From contig NZ_JBHSEZ010000001.1 in assembly GCF_042653765.1 (NCBI RefSeq), positions 1,054,001-1,118,000 on the forward strand: a stretch of DNA of 64,000 bases. The letters are read 5' to 3'. The stretch's first letter is position 1. Each line of letters begins with the position of its first letter. Under the pieces are notes generated by a model. That model worked only from the letters and a program-made list of their open reading frames with translations. It searched no databases and was not told the origin of the DNA. Below are positions 27,751-36,725 of this stretch, piece after piece. The stretch is from Castellaniella denitrificans (GTDB taxonomy: Bacteria > Pseudomonadota > Gammaproteobacteria > Burkholderiales > Burkholderiaceae_B). The translations under genes and the position numbers were made by a program.

Positions 27751-29028
27751 TCAGCGATACACCAGATCGCGGAAATACAGCGACAGGTCCGACCAGTAGG
27801 TGATCACCATCAGGCAGACCACCACCACGCCGACGAAGGGCAGCAGCGGCCGGATCAGGCGCTCGATGGGCACCTTGGCAACCGTGCAGGCGGCGAACAG
27901 GTTCACGCCGAAGGGCGGCGTCACCATGCCCAGGGCCAGGTTCACCACCATGATCACCCCGAAGTGCGCCGGATCGACGCCGAACTGCGTCGCCACGGGC
28001 AGCAGCAGGGGCGCCAGCACCACGATGGACGCGGAGGTCTCGATGAACATGCCGATGATGAACAGGGCGACGTTCACCCCCAGCAGGAACGTGATCTCGC
28101 TGCCGAACAGGTGGCTGAGCCATTCGCCCAACATCATCGGCACCCCGGCGCGGTTCAGCAGGAAGCCGAACACGCCCGCGTTGGCGATGATGAACATGAT
28201 GATCGCCGTGGATACCACCGAGCGGTGGAACGTGCGGCCCAGCGTGGCGAAGTTCAGCCGCCGGTAGACGAAGGTGCCCACGAGCAGGGCGTACACCACG
28301 GCCACGGCCGAGGCCTCGGTGGGCGTGAAGATCCCGCCATAGATCCCGCCCAGGATGATGACCGGCATCAGCAGCGCCCACCAGGCCTTCCTGAAGGCCG
28401 TCCAGACCGGCAGGCGGCCGTCGCCGTCGTGCTTGCCCAGGCCGTTGCGGCGCGCGTACAGCCACACGTAGGCCATCAGCGCGACGACGATCAGCAGGCC
28501 CGGCCCGATGCCGGCGATGAAGACCTCGCCCACCGAGGTGTCGGTGGACACGGCGTACAGGATCATCGGAATGGAGGGCGGGATGATCACGCCCAGTTCC
28601 GCCGCCGAGGCCTGCAGCGAGGCGGCGAAGGGCGCCGGATAGCCGTGCTTGACCATGGCGGGGATCAGGATGGCCCCCACCGCGAAGGTCGTGGCCACGC
28701 TGGACCCGGCCACCGCCGCGAAGATCATGCAGGTCAGCACGCAGCTGCAGGCCAGCCCGCCCTGCACGCCGCCCACCACGCTCTTAGCGAATTCGACCAT
28801 GCGCTCGGAGATGCCGCCTTCCTCCATCAGGTTGCCGGCCAGGATGAAGAAGGGCACGGCGACCAGCGGGTACTTGTCCAGGGCGGCGTAGAGCTGCTGC
28901 GCGATCACCAGCCAGGTCATGTGGCCGTCGAAGCCGACCCCGGCCATGGTGGCCAGGCCGATCGACACGGCCACCGGCACGGTCAGGCCGAAGAACAGCA
29001 GCATGGAAACGACCATCAACTGCGACAT
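27751..29028 (-). CDS. TRAP transporter large permease (DctM type), second system
   Basis: A 425-residue multispanning permease (MSQLMVVSMLLFFG...). DctM-family blocks include PLVAVPFFILAGNLME, AAVAGSSVATTFAVG, IIPPSIPMILYA, FTPTEASAVAVVYA and GMVTPPFGVNLF near the end. It is the third gene of a binding protein, small permease, large permease unit read on the minus strand, 15 bases after the small permease stop. Cargo unknown. The unit is divergent from a tartrate-dehydrogenase-like gene. Confidence 0.92.
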   Translation of the reverse strand: MSQLMVVSMLLFFGLTVPVAVSIGLATMAGVGFDGHMTWLVIAQQLYAALDKYPLVAVPFFILAGNLMEEGGISERMVEFAKSVVGGVQGGLACSCVLTCMIFAAVAGSSVATTFAVGAILIPAMVKHGYPAPFAASLQASAAELGVIIPPSIPMILYAVSTDTSVGEVFIAGIGPGLLIVVALMAYVWLYARRNGLGKHDGDGRLPVWTAFRKAWWALLMPVIILGGIYGGIFTPTEASAVAVVYALLVGTFVYRRLNFATLGRTFHRSVVSTAIIMFIIANAGVFGFLLNRAGVPMMLGEWLSHLFGSEITFLLGVNVALFIIGMFIETSASIVVLAPLLLPVATQFGVDPAHFGVIMVVNLALGMVTPPFGVNLFAACTVAKVPIERLIRPLLPFVGVVVVCLMVITYWSDLSLYFRDLVYR

Positions 29029-29043
29029 GATGTGGTTCCCCGG

Positions 29044-29532
29044 TCAGACGGTTTCAATGTGGACGCGCCGCGGCCCTTCGGCCCAGTAGGCCAGCGCGGC
29101 GAGCAGGGACAGCGCGGCCCCCACGGGAATGGACAGGTAGATCCACGAGATGGAGACGCCCATGCTGGGCGTGGTCTGGAAACGGACGCGCCAGGTCATG
29201 TCGGCTCCGATCCAGACCAGGAAGCCCAGGAAGCCCACGACGATCAGCAGGACGAGATGTTCCAGCATGCGCGCCCGACGCGGGGCGAGCAGGTTGTGCA
29301 GCAAGTCCACGCCCAGCATGGCGCCCTGGCGGAAGGCCAGGGCCACCCCCAGCATCACCGCCCAGATGATGGCGGCCCGCGTCCAGGCCTCGGACCAGGC
29401 CGAGGGCGATTCGAGGACGAAGCGCGCCAGGACCTGGTAGAAGCCCGCCGCGACGGCGGACCACAGCAGGCCCTGGGCGACCCAGGACACCAGCCGGGTC
29501 AGGCCCCGGTCGATCAGGCCGAGCGCGCGCAT
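29044..29532 (-). CDS. TRAP transporter small permease (DctQ type), second system
   Basis: A 162-residue membrane protein with four hydrophobic stretches, including AWTRAAIIWAVMLGVALAFRQG, the DctQ helix 2-3 region. It lies 3 bases after the binding-protein stop and 15 before the large permease, so the three are surely cotranscribed and act as one transporter. Confidence 0.88.
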   Translation of the reverse strand: MRALGLIDRGLTRLVSWVAQGLLWSAVAAGFYQVLARFVLESPSAWSEAWTRAAIIWAVMLGVALAFRQGAMLGVDLLHNLLAPRRARMLEHLVLLIVVGFLGFLVWIGADMTWRVRFQTTPSMGVSISWIYLSIPVGAALSLLAALAYWAEGPRRVHIETV

Positions 29533-29535
29533 GGT

Positions 29536-30516
29536 TTATTGAGTGTCGCGGATGGACTCGACCAGCGCCTGGCCGAACTGCTTGTAGTACTGCGGATAGA
29601 CCGGCTGGACCGCCTTGACGAAGGCGGCGTGGTCCACCGTGTTGACCTGCATGCCGTTGGACTTCAGGGTTTCGATGCCGTCCTTCTCGACCTGGTCGAC
29701 GTAGGCGCGCATGGCCTTGGCGCCGGCGGCGGCGGCTTCCTTGAACTTCGCCTTGCCCGCGTCGTCCAGGCCGTCATACACGGAAGGCGCCATCAGGATC
29801 AGCGCCGGGCCGTAGACGTGCGCCGTCAGAGACAGGTATTTCTGCAGCTGCCACATCTTCACGGACACGATCACCGACAGCGGGTTTTCCTGGCCGTCGA
29901 TGGTGCCCTGCTGCAGGGCGGTGGCGACTTCGGGCCAGGCCATGGGGGTGGCCAGCACGCCCAGTTCCTTGAAGGCGGCGATGTGGATCGGGTTTTCCGT
30001 CGTGCGGATCTTCAGGCCCTTGATGTCGGCGGGCTCCTTCACCGGCCGGACGTTGTTGGTCAGGTGGCGGAAGCCCTGTTCGCCCCAGGCCAGGGCCACC
30101 AGGCCGCGCTTGGGGAATTCGGCCAGCATGTCCTGGCCGATCTTGCCGTCCAGGACCTTGCGCGCGTGGGCCAGGTCGCGGAACAGGAAGGGAATGTCGA
30201 ACACCCCGGTCTGCGGCACGAAATTCAGCGTGGCGCCCGTGGACACGATGGCCAGGTCGATGGTGCCCAGCTGCAGGCCCTCGATGACCTCGCGCTCGCC
30301 GCCCAGCGCGCTGTTCGGGAACTGCTGGATCTTGAAGTCCGGCGTGCTGGCTTCCAGGGTCTTGGCGAAGGCGGCGGCGCCCGCGCCATAGTGCGAATTC
30401 TCGGACAGCGCGTAGGCCATCTTCAGCGTGGTCTGCGCCAGCGCCGGCGCGGATGCCGTCACGCCGATCAGGGCCGCGGCCGCGAGCCATCCTGCGAATT
30501 TCTTGCCTTGGAACAT
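29536..30516 (-). CDS. TRAP transporter substrate-binding protein (DctP type), second system
   Basis: A 326-residue exported binding protein: signal peptide ending at ALAQT (about residue 28), then QTTLKMAYALSENSHY. Family marks are GLKIRTTENPIH with the ligand-binding arginine about residue 150 and GTIDGQENPLS about 190. First gene of its operon. The divergent dehydrogenase genes across the 341-base gap suggest a hydroxy-acid cargo such as tartrate or a relative, as inference. Confidence 0.9.
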   Translation of the reverse strand: MFQGKKFAGWLAAAALIGVTASAPALAQTTLKMAYALSENSHYGAGAAAFAKTLEASTPDFKIQQFPNSALGGEREVIEGLQLGTIDLAIVSTGATLNFVPQTGVFDIPFLFRDLAHARKVLDGKIGQDMLAEFPKRGLVALAWGEQGFRHLTNNVRPVKEPADIKGLKIRTTENPIHIAAFKELGVLATPMAWPEVATALQQGTIDGQENPLSVIVSVKMWQLQKYLSLTAHVYGPALILMAPSVYDGLDDAGKAKFKEAAAAGAKAMRAYVDQVEKDGIETLKSNGMQVNTVDHAAFVKAVQPVYPQYYKQFGQALVESIRDTQ

Positions 30517-30857
30517 GGTGTCGTCTCCCGAATCCGATATGGGTATTGTCCGGCCCGCGCCCGCGGCCCGGGCGCGATCCGTCGGAACCGCGCCGCGCGC
30601 AAAGCGTCAAGGCCCTGGTGTTCTAACATGAAGTCCGGCCGGGTCGCAATCGAAACCGCGCACGGATCCGGGTTATCACAGGGGGCACGGCGCGCGGCGG
30701 ATCCGCGCCGGTCCCACGTTTGATTTCCAGGCGCAAAATCCGCTAGTGTGCTGCTTGCACGGCCTGTATGCTCAAACCCTCAAGCAGGCGGCGCACCGAA
30801 ATCATGGCCGGACCCGGCGACACGGCCGGAACCCGTCCACCCCATCAGGGAGCACAC
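30517..30857. other. Divergent intergenic region, second TRAP operon / dehydrogenase operon
   Basis: The only gene-free stretch longer than 300 bases. It carries the promoters of both units, though none is clear: TTGATT at 30719-30724 and TAGTGT at 30744-30749 are a weak pair for the plus strand. An AGGGAG ribosome site (30847-30852) serves the dehydrogenase gene. I see no palindromic operator, RNA gene or coding sequence. Confidence 0.5.
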
Positions 30858-31940
30858 ATGACACGAAAAATCGCAGTGATTCCCGGCGACGGCATCGGCA
30901 CGGAAGTCATGCCCGAGGGCCTGCGGGTCCTGGAAGCCGCCGCCGCCCGGTTCGGCCTGGACCTGGACTTCGAGTCCTTCGGCTGGGGCTGCGACCACTA
31001 CCTGCGCGAAGGCCGCATGATGCCGGCCGACTGGAAGGAGCGCATCGGCGGGCACGACGCCATCCTGTTCGGCGCCGTGGGCGCGCCCGACCGTGTGCCG
31101 GACCACGTCGCCATCTGGGATTCCATCATCACCATCCGCCGCGAATTCGACCAGTACGTCAACCTGCGGCCGGCCCGGCTGATGCCCGGCGTGCCCAGCC
31201 CCCTGGCCAACCGGCGCCCCGGCGACATCGACTTCCTGGTGGTGCGCGAGAACACCGAGGGCGAATATTCCAGCCTGGGCGGGCGCATGTTCCCGGACAC
31301 GGAACGCGAATTCGTGATCCAGGAATCCGTGTTCACCCGCACCGGGGTGGACCGGGTCCTGCGGTTCGCCTTCGAGCTGGCCTCGCGCCGGCCCGGGCGG
31401 CACCTGACGGCCGCCACCAAGTCCAACGGCATCTCCATCACCATGCCCTACTGGGACGAGCGCCTGAAGGCCATCGCCCGGGAATACCCCACGGTCACCT
31501 GGGACAAGTTCCACATCGACATCCTCTGCGCCCACCTGGTGCAGCACCCCGACCGCTTCGACGTGATCGTCGCCTCGAACCTGTTCGGCGACATCCTGTC
31601 CGACCTGGGACCCGCCTGCACCGGCACGATCGGCATCGCGCCGTCGGCCAACCTGAACCCGGACCGCCGCCACCCGTCCCTGTTCGAGCCCGTGCACGGC
31701 TCCGCGCCGGACATCGCGGGCCGGGGCATCGCCAACCCGGTGGGGCAGATCTGGTCGGCGGCCCTGATGCTGGAACACCTGGGGCAGGGCGATCCCGCCT
31801 GGCAGGACGCGGCCGACGCCGTCCTGCGGGCCATCGAGACCGTGCTGTCCGAAGGCCCCCGGACACCCGACATGGGCGGCGCGGCGCGCACCGCCGACAT
31901 GGGCCGCGCGATCGCCGACCACGTCGCCCGCGCCCGCTGA
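30858..31940 (+). CDS. ttuC: Tartrate dehydrogenase / D-malate dehydrogenase family (TtuC/DmlA-like)
   Basis: A 360-residue NAD-dependent beta-decarboxylating dehydrogenase. It begins RKIAVIPGDGIGTEVMPEG, and has REFDQYVNLRPARLMPG with the substrate-binding arginines, VVRENTEGEYSS, DKFHIDILCAHLV with the catalytic lysine and aspartate, and PVHGSAPDIAGRGIANP. The PDHVAIWDSIITIRREFDQYVNLRP region is that of tartrate/D-malate dehydrogenases rather than 3-isopropylmalate dehydrogenase, and no leuCD genes are near. Start chosen at ATG 30858 by the AGGGAG site. An earlier ATG at 30768 adds 30 non-conserved residues. First gene of a three-gene unit. Confidence 0.82.
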   Translation: MTRKIAVIPGDGIGTEVMPEGLRVLEAAAARFGLDLDFESFGWGCDHYLREGRMMPADWKERIGGHDAILFGAVGAPDRVPDHVAIWDSIITIRREFDQYVNLRPARLMPGVPSPLANRRPGDIDFLVVRENTEGEYSSLGGRMFPDTEREFVIQESVFTRTGVDRVLRFAFELASRRPGRHLTAATKSNGISITMPYWDERLKAIAREYPTVTWDKFHIDILCAHLVQHPDRFDVIVASNLFGDILSDLGPACTGTIGIAPSANLNPDRRHPSLFEPVHGSAPDIAGRGIANPVGQIWSAALMLEHLGQGDPAWQDAADAVLRAIETVLSEGPRTPDMGGAARTADMGRAIADHVARAR

Positions 31941-31975
31941 GCGCCGCCCGCACCGCCATCCGCCAGGAGCCCGCC

Positions 31976-33439
31976 ATGCCCGCCCACCACTTCATCGCCA
32001 ACGCGCGCCAGCCCGTGCCCGACGCGCGCACCCTCCCCGTCATCGACCCGGCGGACGGCCGGGAATTCGACCGCATCGCGCGCGGCGCGCCCGAGGACAT
32101 CGACCAGGCCGTGCGGGCCGCCCAGGCGGCCATGGGCGAACACTTCGACGGCCCCTGGGCGCTGACCTGCGCCCGCGACCGGGGCCGCCTGCTGGCGGCC
32201 TGGGGCCGCGCCGTGCTGGACGAGGCCGACGAGCTGGCCCGCCTGGAGGCGCGCGACACCGGCAAGACGCTGCGCACCGCGCGCAACGACGTCGCCGCCC
32301 TGGCGCGCTACTTCGAATACTACGCGGGCGCCTGCGACAAGCTGCACGGCGAGACCCTGCCCTACGACACCGGCACCCTGGTGATGACGGTGCGCGAGCC
32401 GCACGGCGTCACCGGCCACATCATCCCCTGGAACTACCCGGTCCAGATCTTCGGCCGCAGCGTCGGCGCGTCCCTGGCGGCCGGCAACGCCTGCGTGGTC
32501 AAGCCCGCCGAGGACGCCAGCCTGTCCACCCTGTATCTAGCCGAAATGGCCGCCCGCGTGGGCTTCCCGCCCGGGGCGCTGAACGTCGTCACCGGCTACG
32601 GCCACGAGGCCGGCGCGGCCCTGAGCGCCCATCCCGGCATCCGGCACATCTCCTTCACCGGCTCCACCGCCACCGGCCAGCAGGTCGCCGCGGCCGCCGC
32701 GCGGCACCACTGCCCGGTGGTGCTCGAACTGGGCGGCAAGTCGCCGCAGATCGTGTTCGAGGACGCCGACCTGGATGCCGCCCTGCCGGTGGTCGTCAAC
32801 GCCATCATCCAGAACAGCGGCCAGACCTGCTCGGCGGGCAGCCGGCTGCTGGTCCACGAAAGCATCCACGACGCCTTCGTGACGCGCGTCGCCGAACGCT
32901 TCCGCGCCCTGCGCGCCGGCCCGCCCGCGTCGGACGCCGACCTGGGGCCGCTGGTCAACCGCAAGCAGTATGAACGCGTGCGCCGGATGCTGGACGCGGC
33001 CCGCGCCGAGGGCCTGGCCGAGGCCGCCCGGGGCCGCATCCTGGACGGCGCCCCGCCGGACGGCTACTACCAGGAAGCCGTGCTGTTTCGCGACGTGCCC
33101 GCGGACAGCGCCCTGGCGCGCGAGGAAATCTTCGGCCCGGTCCTGATCACGCAGGCCTTCCGCGACGAAGCCCATGCCCTGGTCCTGGCCAACTCGACCG
33201 ACTACGGACTGGTGGCCGGCGTCTGGACCCGCGACGGGGCGCGGCAGCTGCGCATGGCCCGCCACCTGCGCTGCGGCCAGGTCTTCATCAACAACTACGG
33301 CGCCGGCGGCGGCGTCGAACTGCCCTTCGGCGGGGTCAAGTCCAGCGGCCACGGCCGCGAGAAAGGCTTCGAGGCCCTGCTGGGATTCACCGCGCTGAAG
33401 ACCGTGGCGATCCGCTATGGACAGGATGCCCAGGGCTAG
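31976..33439 (+). CDS. NAD(P)-dependent aldehyde dehydrogenase
   Basis: A 487-residue ALDH-superfamily enzyme oxidising an aldehyde to the acid. Active-site residues are intact: E251 in VLELGGKSP and C285 in NSGQTCSAGSR, with the cofactor loop IIPWNYPVQIF and FTGSTATG, and the late EEIFGPVL segment. Overall it is nearest the betaine/aminobutyraldehyde and related broad-specificity ALDHs, but the substrate cannot be fixed. A CAGGAG site precedes the ATG. It sits 35 bases after the tartrate-dehydrogenase-like gene and 27 before the SDR gene, so the three form one catabolic unit. Confidence 0.9.
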   Translation: MPAHHFIANARQPVPDARTLPVIDPADGREFDRIARGAPEDIDQAVRAAQAAMGEHFDGPWALTCARDRGRLLAAWGRAVLDEADELARLEARDTGKTLRTARNDVAALARYFEYYAGACDKLHGETLPYDTGTLVMTVREPHGVTGHIIPWNYPVQIFGRSVGASLAAGNACVVKPAEDASLSTLYLAEMAARVGFPPGALNVVTGYGHEAGAALSAHPGIRHISFTGSTATGQQVAAAAARHHCPVVLELGGKSPQIVFEDADLDAALPVVVNAIIQNSGQTCSAGSRLLVHESIHDAFVTRVAERFRALRAGPPASDADLGPLVNRKQYERVRRMLDAARAEGLAEAARGRILDGAPPDGYYQEAVLFRDVPADSALAREEIFGPVLITQAFRDEAHALVLANSTDYGLVAGVWTRDGARQLRMARHLRCGQVFINNYGAGGGVELPFGGVKSSGHGREKGFEALLGFTALKTVAIRYGQDAQG

Positions 33440-33466
33440 TCCACATTCATCGAGGAGACACACGTC

Positions 33467-34225
33467 ATGCGCCTGCACGACAAGATTGCCATCGTCACCG
33501 GGGCCGGCTCCGGATTCGGCCGGGGGATCGCCTCCGTCTTCGCCCGCGAGGGCGCCCGGGTGCTCGTGGCCGACATCCACGACGGGCACGGCCGCGAGAC
33601 CGTCGAGCAGATCCGCGCGGCGGGCGGCCAGGCCGCCTTCGCGCATGTGGACGTCGCCGACGCGGCCAGCATGCGCGGGCTGCTGGCGCAGGCCCTGGAG
33701 CATTTCGGCGGCCTGGACATCGTCGTCAACAACGCCGGCGCCACGCACCGCAACCGGCCCATGCTCGAAGTCACCGAGGCCGAGTTCGACCGCATCTACG
33801 CCATCAACGTCAAGAGCATCTATCTCAGCGCCCAGGCCTTCGTGCCGCATTTCCGCGGCCAGGGCGGCGGCGTGTTCGTGAACATCGCCTCCACCGCCGC
33901 CATCCGGCCGCGGCCCGGCCTGACCTGGTACAACGGCACCAAGGGCGCCGTGGTGACCACCAGCCGCTCGATGGCGGCCGAACTGGGCCCGGACCGCATC
34001 CGCGTCAACTGCGTCAATCCCGTGGTGGGCGCCACCGGCCTGCTGTCGGAGTTCATGGGCGTGCCGGACACGCCGGAAAACCGCGCCAAATTCACCGCCG
34101 GCATCCCGCTGGGGCGGTTCTCGACCCCGGACGACGTCGCCCACGCCTGCCTGTACCTGGCCTCGGACGAAGCCTCCTTCATCACCGGCGCCTGCCTGGA
34201 GGTGGACGGCGGCCGGTGTGTTTAG
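33467..34225 (+). CDS. Short-chain dehydrogenase/reductase
   Basis: A classical SDR of 252 residues: nucleotide loop TGAGSGFGRGIA near the N-terminus, NNAG at about 86-89, catalytic serine in NIASTAAI, and the YxxxK pair Y155 and K159 (WYNGTKGA). The C-terminal SFITGACLEVDGG is that of FabG-like SDRs. Likely a NAD-linked dehydrogenase acting with the preceding two genes on a hydroxy-acid pathway. A GAGGAG site precedes the ATG. The TAG stop abuts the stop of the convergent acetolactate synthase gene with no base between. Confidence 0.9.
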   Translation: MRLHDKIAIVTGAGSGFGRGIASVFAREGARVLVADIHDGHGRETVEQIRAAGGQAAFAHVDVADAASMRGLLAQALEHFGGLDIVVNNAGATHRNRPMLEVTEAEFDRIYAINVKSIYLSAQAFVPHFRGQGGGVFVNIASTAAIRPRPGLTWYNGTKGAVVTTSRSMAAELGPDRIRVNCVNPVVGATGLLSEFMGVPDTPENRAKFTAGIPLGRFSTPDDVAHACLYLASDEASFITGACLEVDGGRCV

Positions 34226-35995
34226 TCATTCTTCGACGTACCAGGTGTCCTCTGACAGCATCACCTGCTGGTGCCCGTAGCCGGCCGGCATCATCGGGAA
34301 GCAGTTCTGCAGCGGCACCACCGCCACGTCCAGGAAGTACGGGCCGTCGTGCGCCATGCAGGCGGCCAGCGCCGCGTCCAGGTCGCGCGGGTGCTCGACC
34401 CGCGCCGCCCCCCAGCCGAAGGCCCCGGCCAGCGCTACGAAGTCCGGGATCGAGGCGTTGTAGCTATGGCTGTAGCGGCCCTCGTGGATCAGCTCCTGCC
34501 ACTGGCGCACCATGCCCATGTGGCCGTTGTTGCACAGGATCAGCTTGACCGGGGCGCGGTGCTGCGTGGCCGTGGCCAGTTCCTGGATGTTCATCAGCAC
34601 GGACGCATCGCCGCTGACGCAGACCACCGGCTTGTCCGGATGCGCGATCTGCGCGCCGATGGCGGCCGGCAGGCCGTAGCCCATGGTGCCCGCCCCGCCG
34701 GAGGTCAGCCAGCGGTTGGGCCGGTCGATGCCGATGTACTGGGCGGCCCACATCTGGTGCTGGCCCACGTCGGTGGACACGACGGCGTCGCGCCCGGCCA
34801 GCAGCCAGTCGATGCGCCGCATCAGGTCCTGGGGCAGGATGACCTCGTCCGAGGGCGGGAATTTCAGGCAGTCGCGCGCCTGCCAGACGGCGATGCGCTG
34901 CCACCATTCGTCCAGGCGGCCGGATTCCAGCGGGTACTGGCCCAGTTCCTTGTGCAGGGCGCGCAGCAGCGGATAGCAGTCGCCCACCAGCGCCACGTCG
35001 GCGCGCACGACCTTGTCGATCGAGGCCGGATCGATGTCCAGGTGGATCTTGTCGGCGTGCGGACAGAAATCCGACAGCCGGCCCGTGATGCGGTCGTCGA
35101 AGCGCGCACCCACGCAGACGATCAGGTCCGCGTGGTGCATCGCCAGGTTCGCCTGCAGCGTGCCGTGCATGCCGAGCATGCCCAGGAACTGCGCGTCGCC
35201 CGCGGGATAGGCGCCCAGGCCCATCAGCGTCAGGGTGCAGGGCGCCCCGGTCGACTGCACCAGGCCGCGGAAGGCGTGGCAGGCATCGATGCCCGAATTG
35301 ATCAGTCCGCCCCCGCCGTAGAACACCGGACGGCGGGCGCGGGCGATCAGCGCGGCGGCGCGCTTGAGCGCGGCCTCGGTCACGGGCGCCAGCGGTTCGG
35401 CGGCGGCCTCGGGCTCCGGGGCCGCGACGGCATGCTCCGGCGGCACGCGGGCGATCTGCAGGTCCTTGGGGAAGTCCAGCAGTACCGGCCCGGGGCGGCC
35501 GGCGCGCGTCAGGCGCAGGGCCTTGGCCGCCAGGTCGGCGATGTCCTCGGAACGGCGCACCTGGGCGTTCCACTTGGTGACCGGGCGCGAGATCCCGACC
35601 GCGTCGCATTCCTGGAAGGCGTCGGTGCCGATGGCGCCGGTCGCCACCTGGCCGCTGACGCACAGCACGGGGATCGAGTCGCAGAGCGCGTCCAGCAGGC
35701 CGGTGGTGGTGTTCGCCATGCCCGGGCCCGAAGTCACGAAGACCACGCCCGGACGGCCCGTGGAGCGCGCATAGCCCTCGGCGGCGTGCATGGCGGCCTG
35801 CTCGTGGCGCACCAGGACGTGGCGGATGCGCGGTTCGGCGTACAGGGCGTCGTACAGCGGCAGCACCGCGCCGCCCGGATAGCCGAACACCGTGTCCACG
35901 CCCAGGGCGATCAGGGTATCCAGCAGGACCTCGGCGCCATTGCGGTCGAGGACGGGGGCGGATGCGGCGGCATGGGCGGCGGTAGGGGCATTCAC
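34226..35995 (-). CDS. ilvB: Acetolactate synthase, catalytic subunit
   Basis: A 589-residue thiamine-diphosphate enzyme joining two pyruvates, or pyruvate and 2-oxobutyrate, in valine/isoleucine synthesis. The catalytic glutamate is E65 in RHEQAAMHAAEGYA. The C-terminal TPP site reads SGDASVLMNIQELATATQ (GDA at 462-464 in place of the usual GDG). The start MNAPTAAHAA lies after a Pro/Ala leader. No regulatory subunit gene (ilvH/ilvN type) follows or precedes it, so the partner must be elsewhere or absent. A catabolic relative with the same fold is possible but the length and motifs favour the biosynthetic family. Confidence 0.88.
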   Translation of the reverse strand: MNAPTAAHAAASAPVLDRNGAEVLLDTLIALGVDTVFGYPGGAVLPLYDALYAEPRIRHVLVRHEQAAMHAAEGYARSTGRPGVVFVTSGPGMANTTTGLLDALCDSIPVLCVSGQVATGAIGTDAFQECDAVGISRPVTKWNAQVRRSEDIADLAAKALRLTRAGRPGPVLLDFPKDLQIARVPPEHAVAAPEPEAAAEPLAPVTEAALKRAAALIARARRPVFYGGGGLINSGIDACHAFRGLVQSTGAPCTLTLMGLGAYPAGDAQFLGMLGMHGTLQANLAMHHADLIVCVGARFDDRITGRLSDFCPHADKIHLDIDPASIDKVVRADVALVGDCYPLLRALHKELGQYPLESGRLDEWWQRIAVWQARDCLKFPPSDEVILPQDLMRRIDWLLAGRDAVVSTDVGQHQMWAAQYIGIDRPNRWLTSGGAGTMGYGLPAAIGAQIAHPDKPVVCVSGDASVLMNIQELATATQHRAPVKLILCNNGHMGMVRQWQELIHEGRYSHSYNASIPDFVALAGAFGWGAARVEHPRDLDAALAACMAHDGPYFLDVAVVPLQNCFPMMPAGYGHQQVMLSEDTWYVEE

Positions 35996-36160
35996 GGGCG
36001 TTCACCTGGACGGAAGGATCGGGGATGCCGCACCGGCCCTTCGCGCGCGGCGGCCCCCGGCGGGATCGCCGCCGGGGCGAGTGGACGTGAACGAAGCATC
36101 CCAAGGATAATGTGGGCCAGTTTATCCCTTTTCGATTCCGTCCCCTTCCGATCGCATCCC

Positions 36161-36631
36161 ATGGCCACCCCCCGCTCGCCCTGGCACGCCGTGCGCGTCT
36201 CGACCCTGCACGGCACCGGCGTCTTCGCCGCGCGCGACATCCCCGCCGGCACCCGGATCCTGGACTACGCGGGGCGTCGCCTGACGGCCGGGCAGGCCGA
36301 CGCCCGCTGGCCGGTCAACCCGGACGACCCCTACCACACCTTCTACTTCGCGCTCAGCGACGGCCGGGTGATCGACGGCGGCCAGCGCGGCAACGACGCC
36401 CGCTGGATCAACCACGGCTGCGCGCCCAACTGCGAGGCGCGCGAGAACGAGGCCGGCACCCGCGTGGCGATCTACGCGCTGCGGGACATCCCGGCGGGCA
36501 CGGAACTGCTCTACGACTACGGCCTGGTGATCGACGAACCGCTCACCCGCGCGCTGAAGCGCAATTACCGCTGCCGCTGCGGCGCGCCCGAATGCCGGGG
36601 CACGATGCTGGCGCTGCCCGACGCGCCCTGA
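36161..36631 (+). CDS. SET-domain protein, putative protein-lysine methyltransferase
   Basis: A small stand-alone SET domain of 156 residues. Visible are HGTGVFAARDIPAGTRI at the start, the NHGC core (84-87) in the pseudoknot with the following CEARENE, the YDYG motif (118-121) and a post-SET-type cysteine cluster C138, C140 and C145 (CRCGAPECRG). This domain is typical of eukaryotic histone methyltransferases and is also found in some bacteria. Methyl donor would be S-adenosylmethionine; target unknown. It lies between the divergent ilvB and the third TRAP operon and is not clearly coupled to either. Confidence 0.88.
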   Translation: MATPRSPWHAVRVSTLHGTGVFAARDIPAGTRILDYAGRRLTAGQADARWPVNPDDPYHTFYFALSDGRVIDGGQRGNDARWINHGCAPNCEARENEAGTRVAIYALRDIPAGTELLYDYGLVIDEPLTRALKRNYRCRCGAPECRGTMLALPDAP

Positions 36632-36725
36632 GCCGGCGTCCGTACTCATACCAACTGGCAAGGGCGCCGTTTCGCAGTAGGATTCAGTGTTGCCATCCGG
36701 CCCGCCATCCGCCACGCTCCGATCC

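Noticed and set aside
30719..30749. Promoter for the tartrate-dehydrogenase-like gene
   Set aside because: Boxes are weak and 19 bases apart, so I did not list it as a feature.
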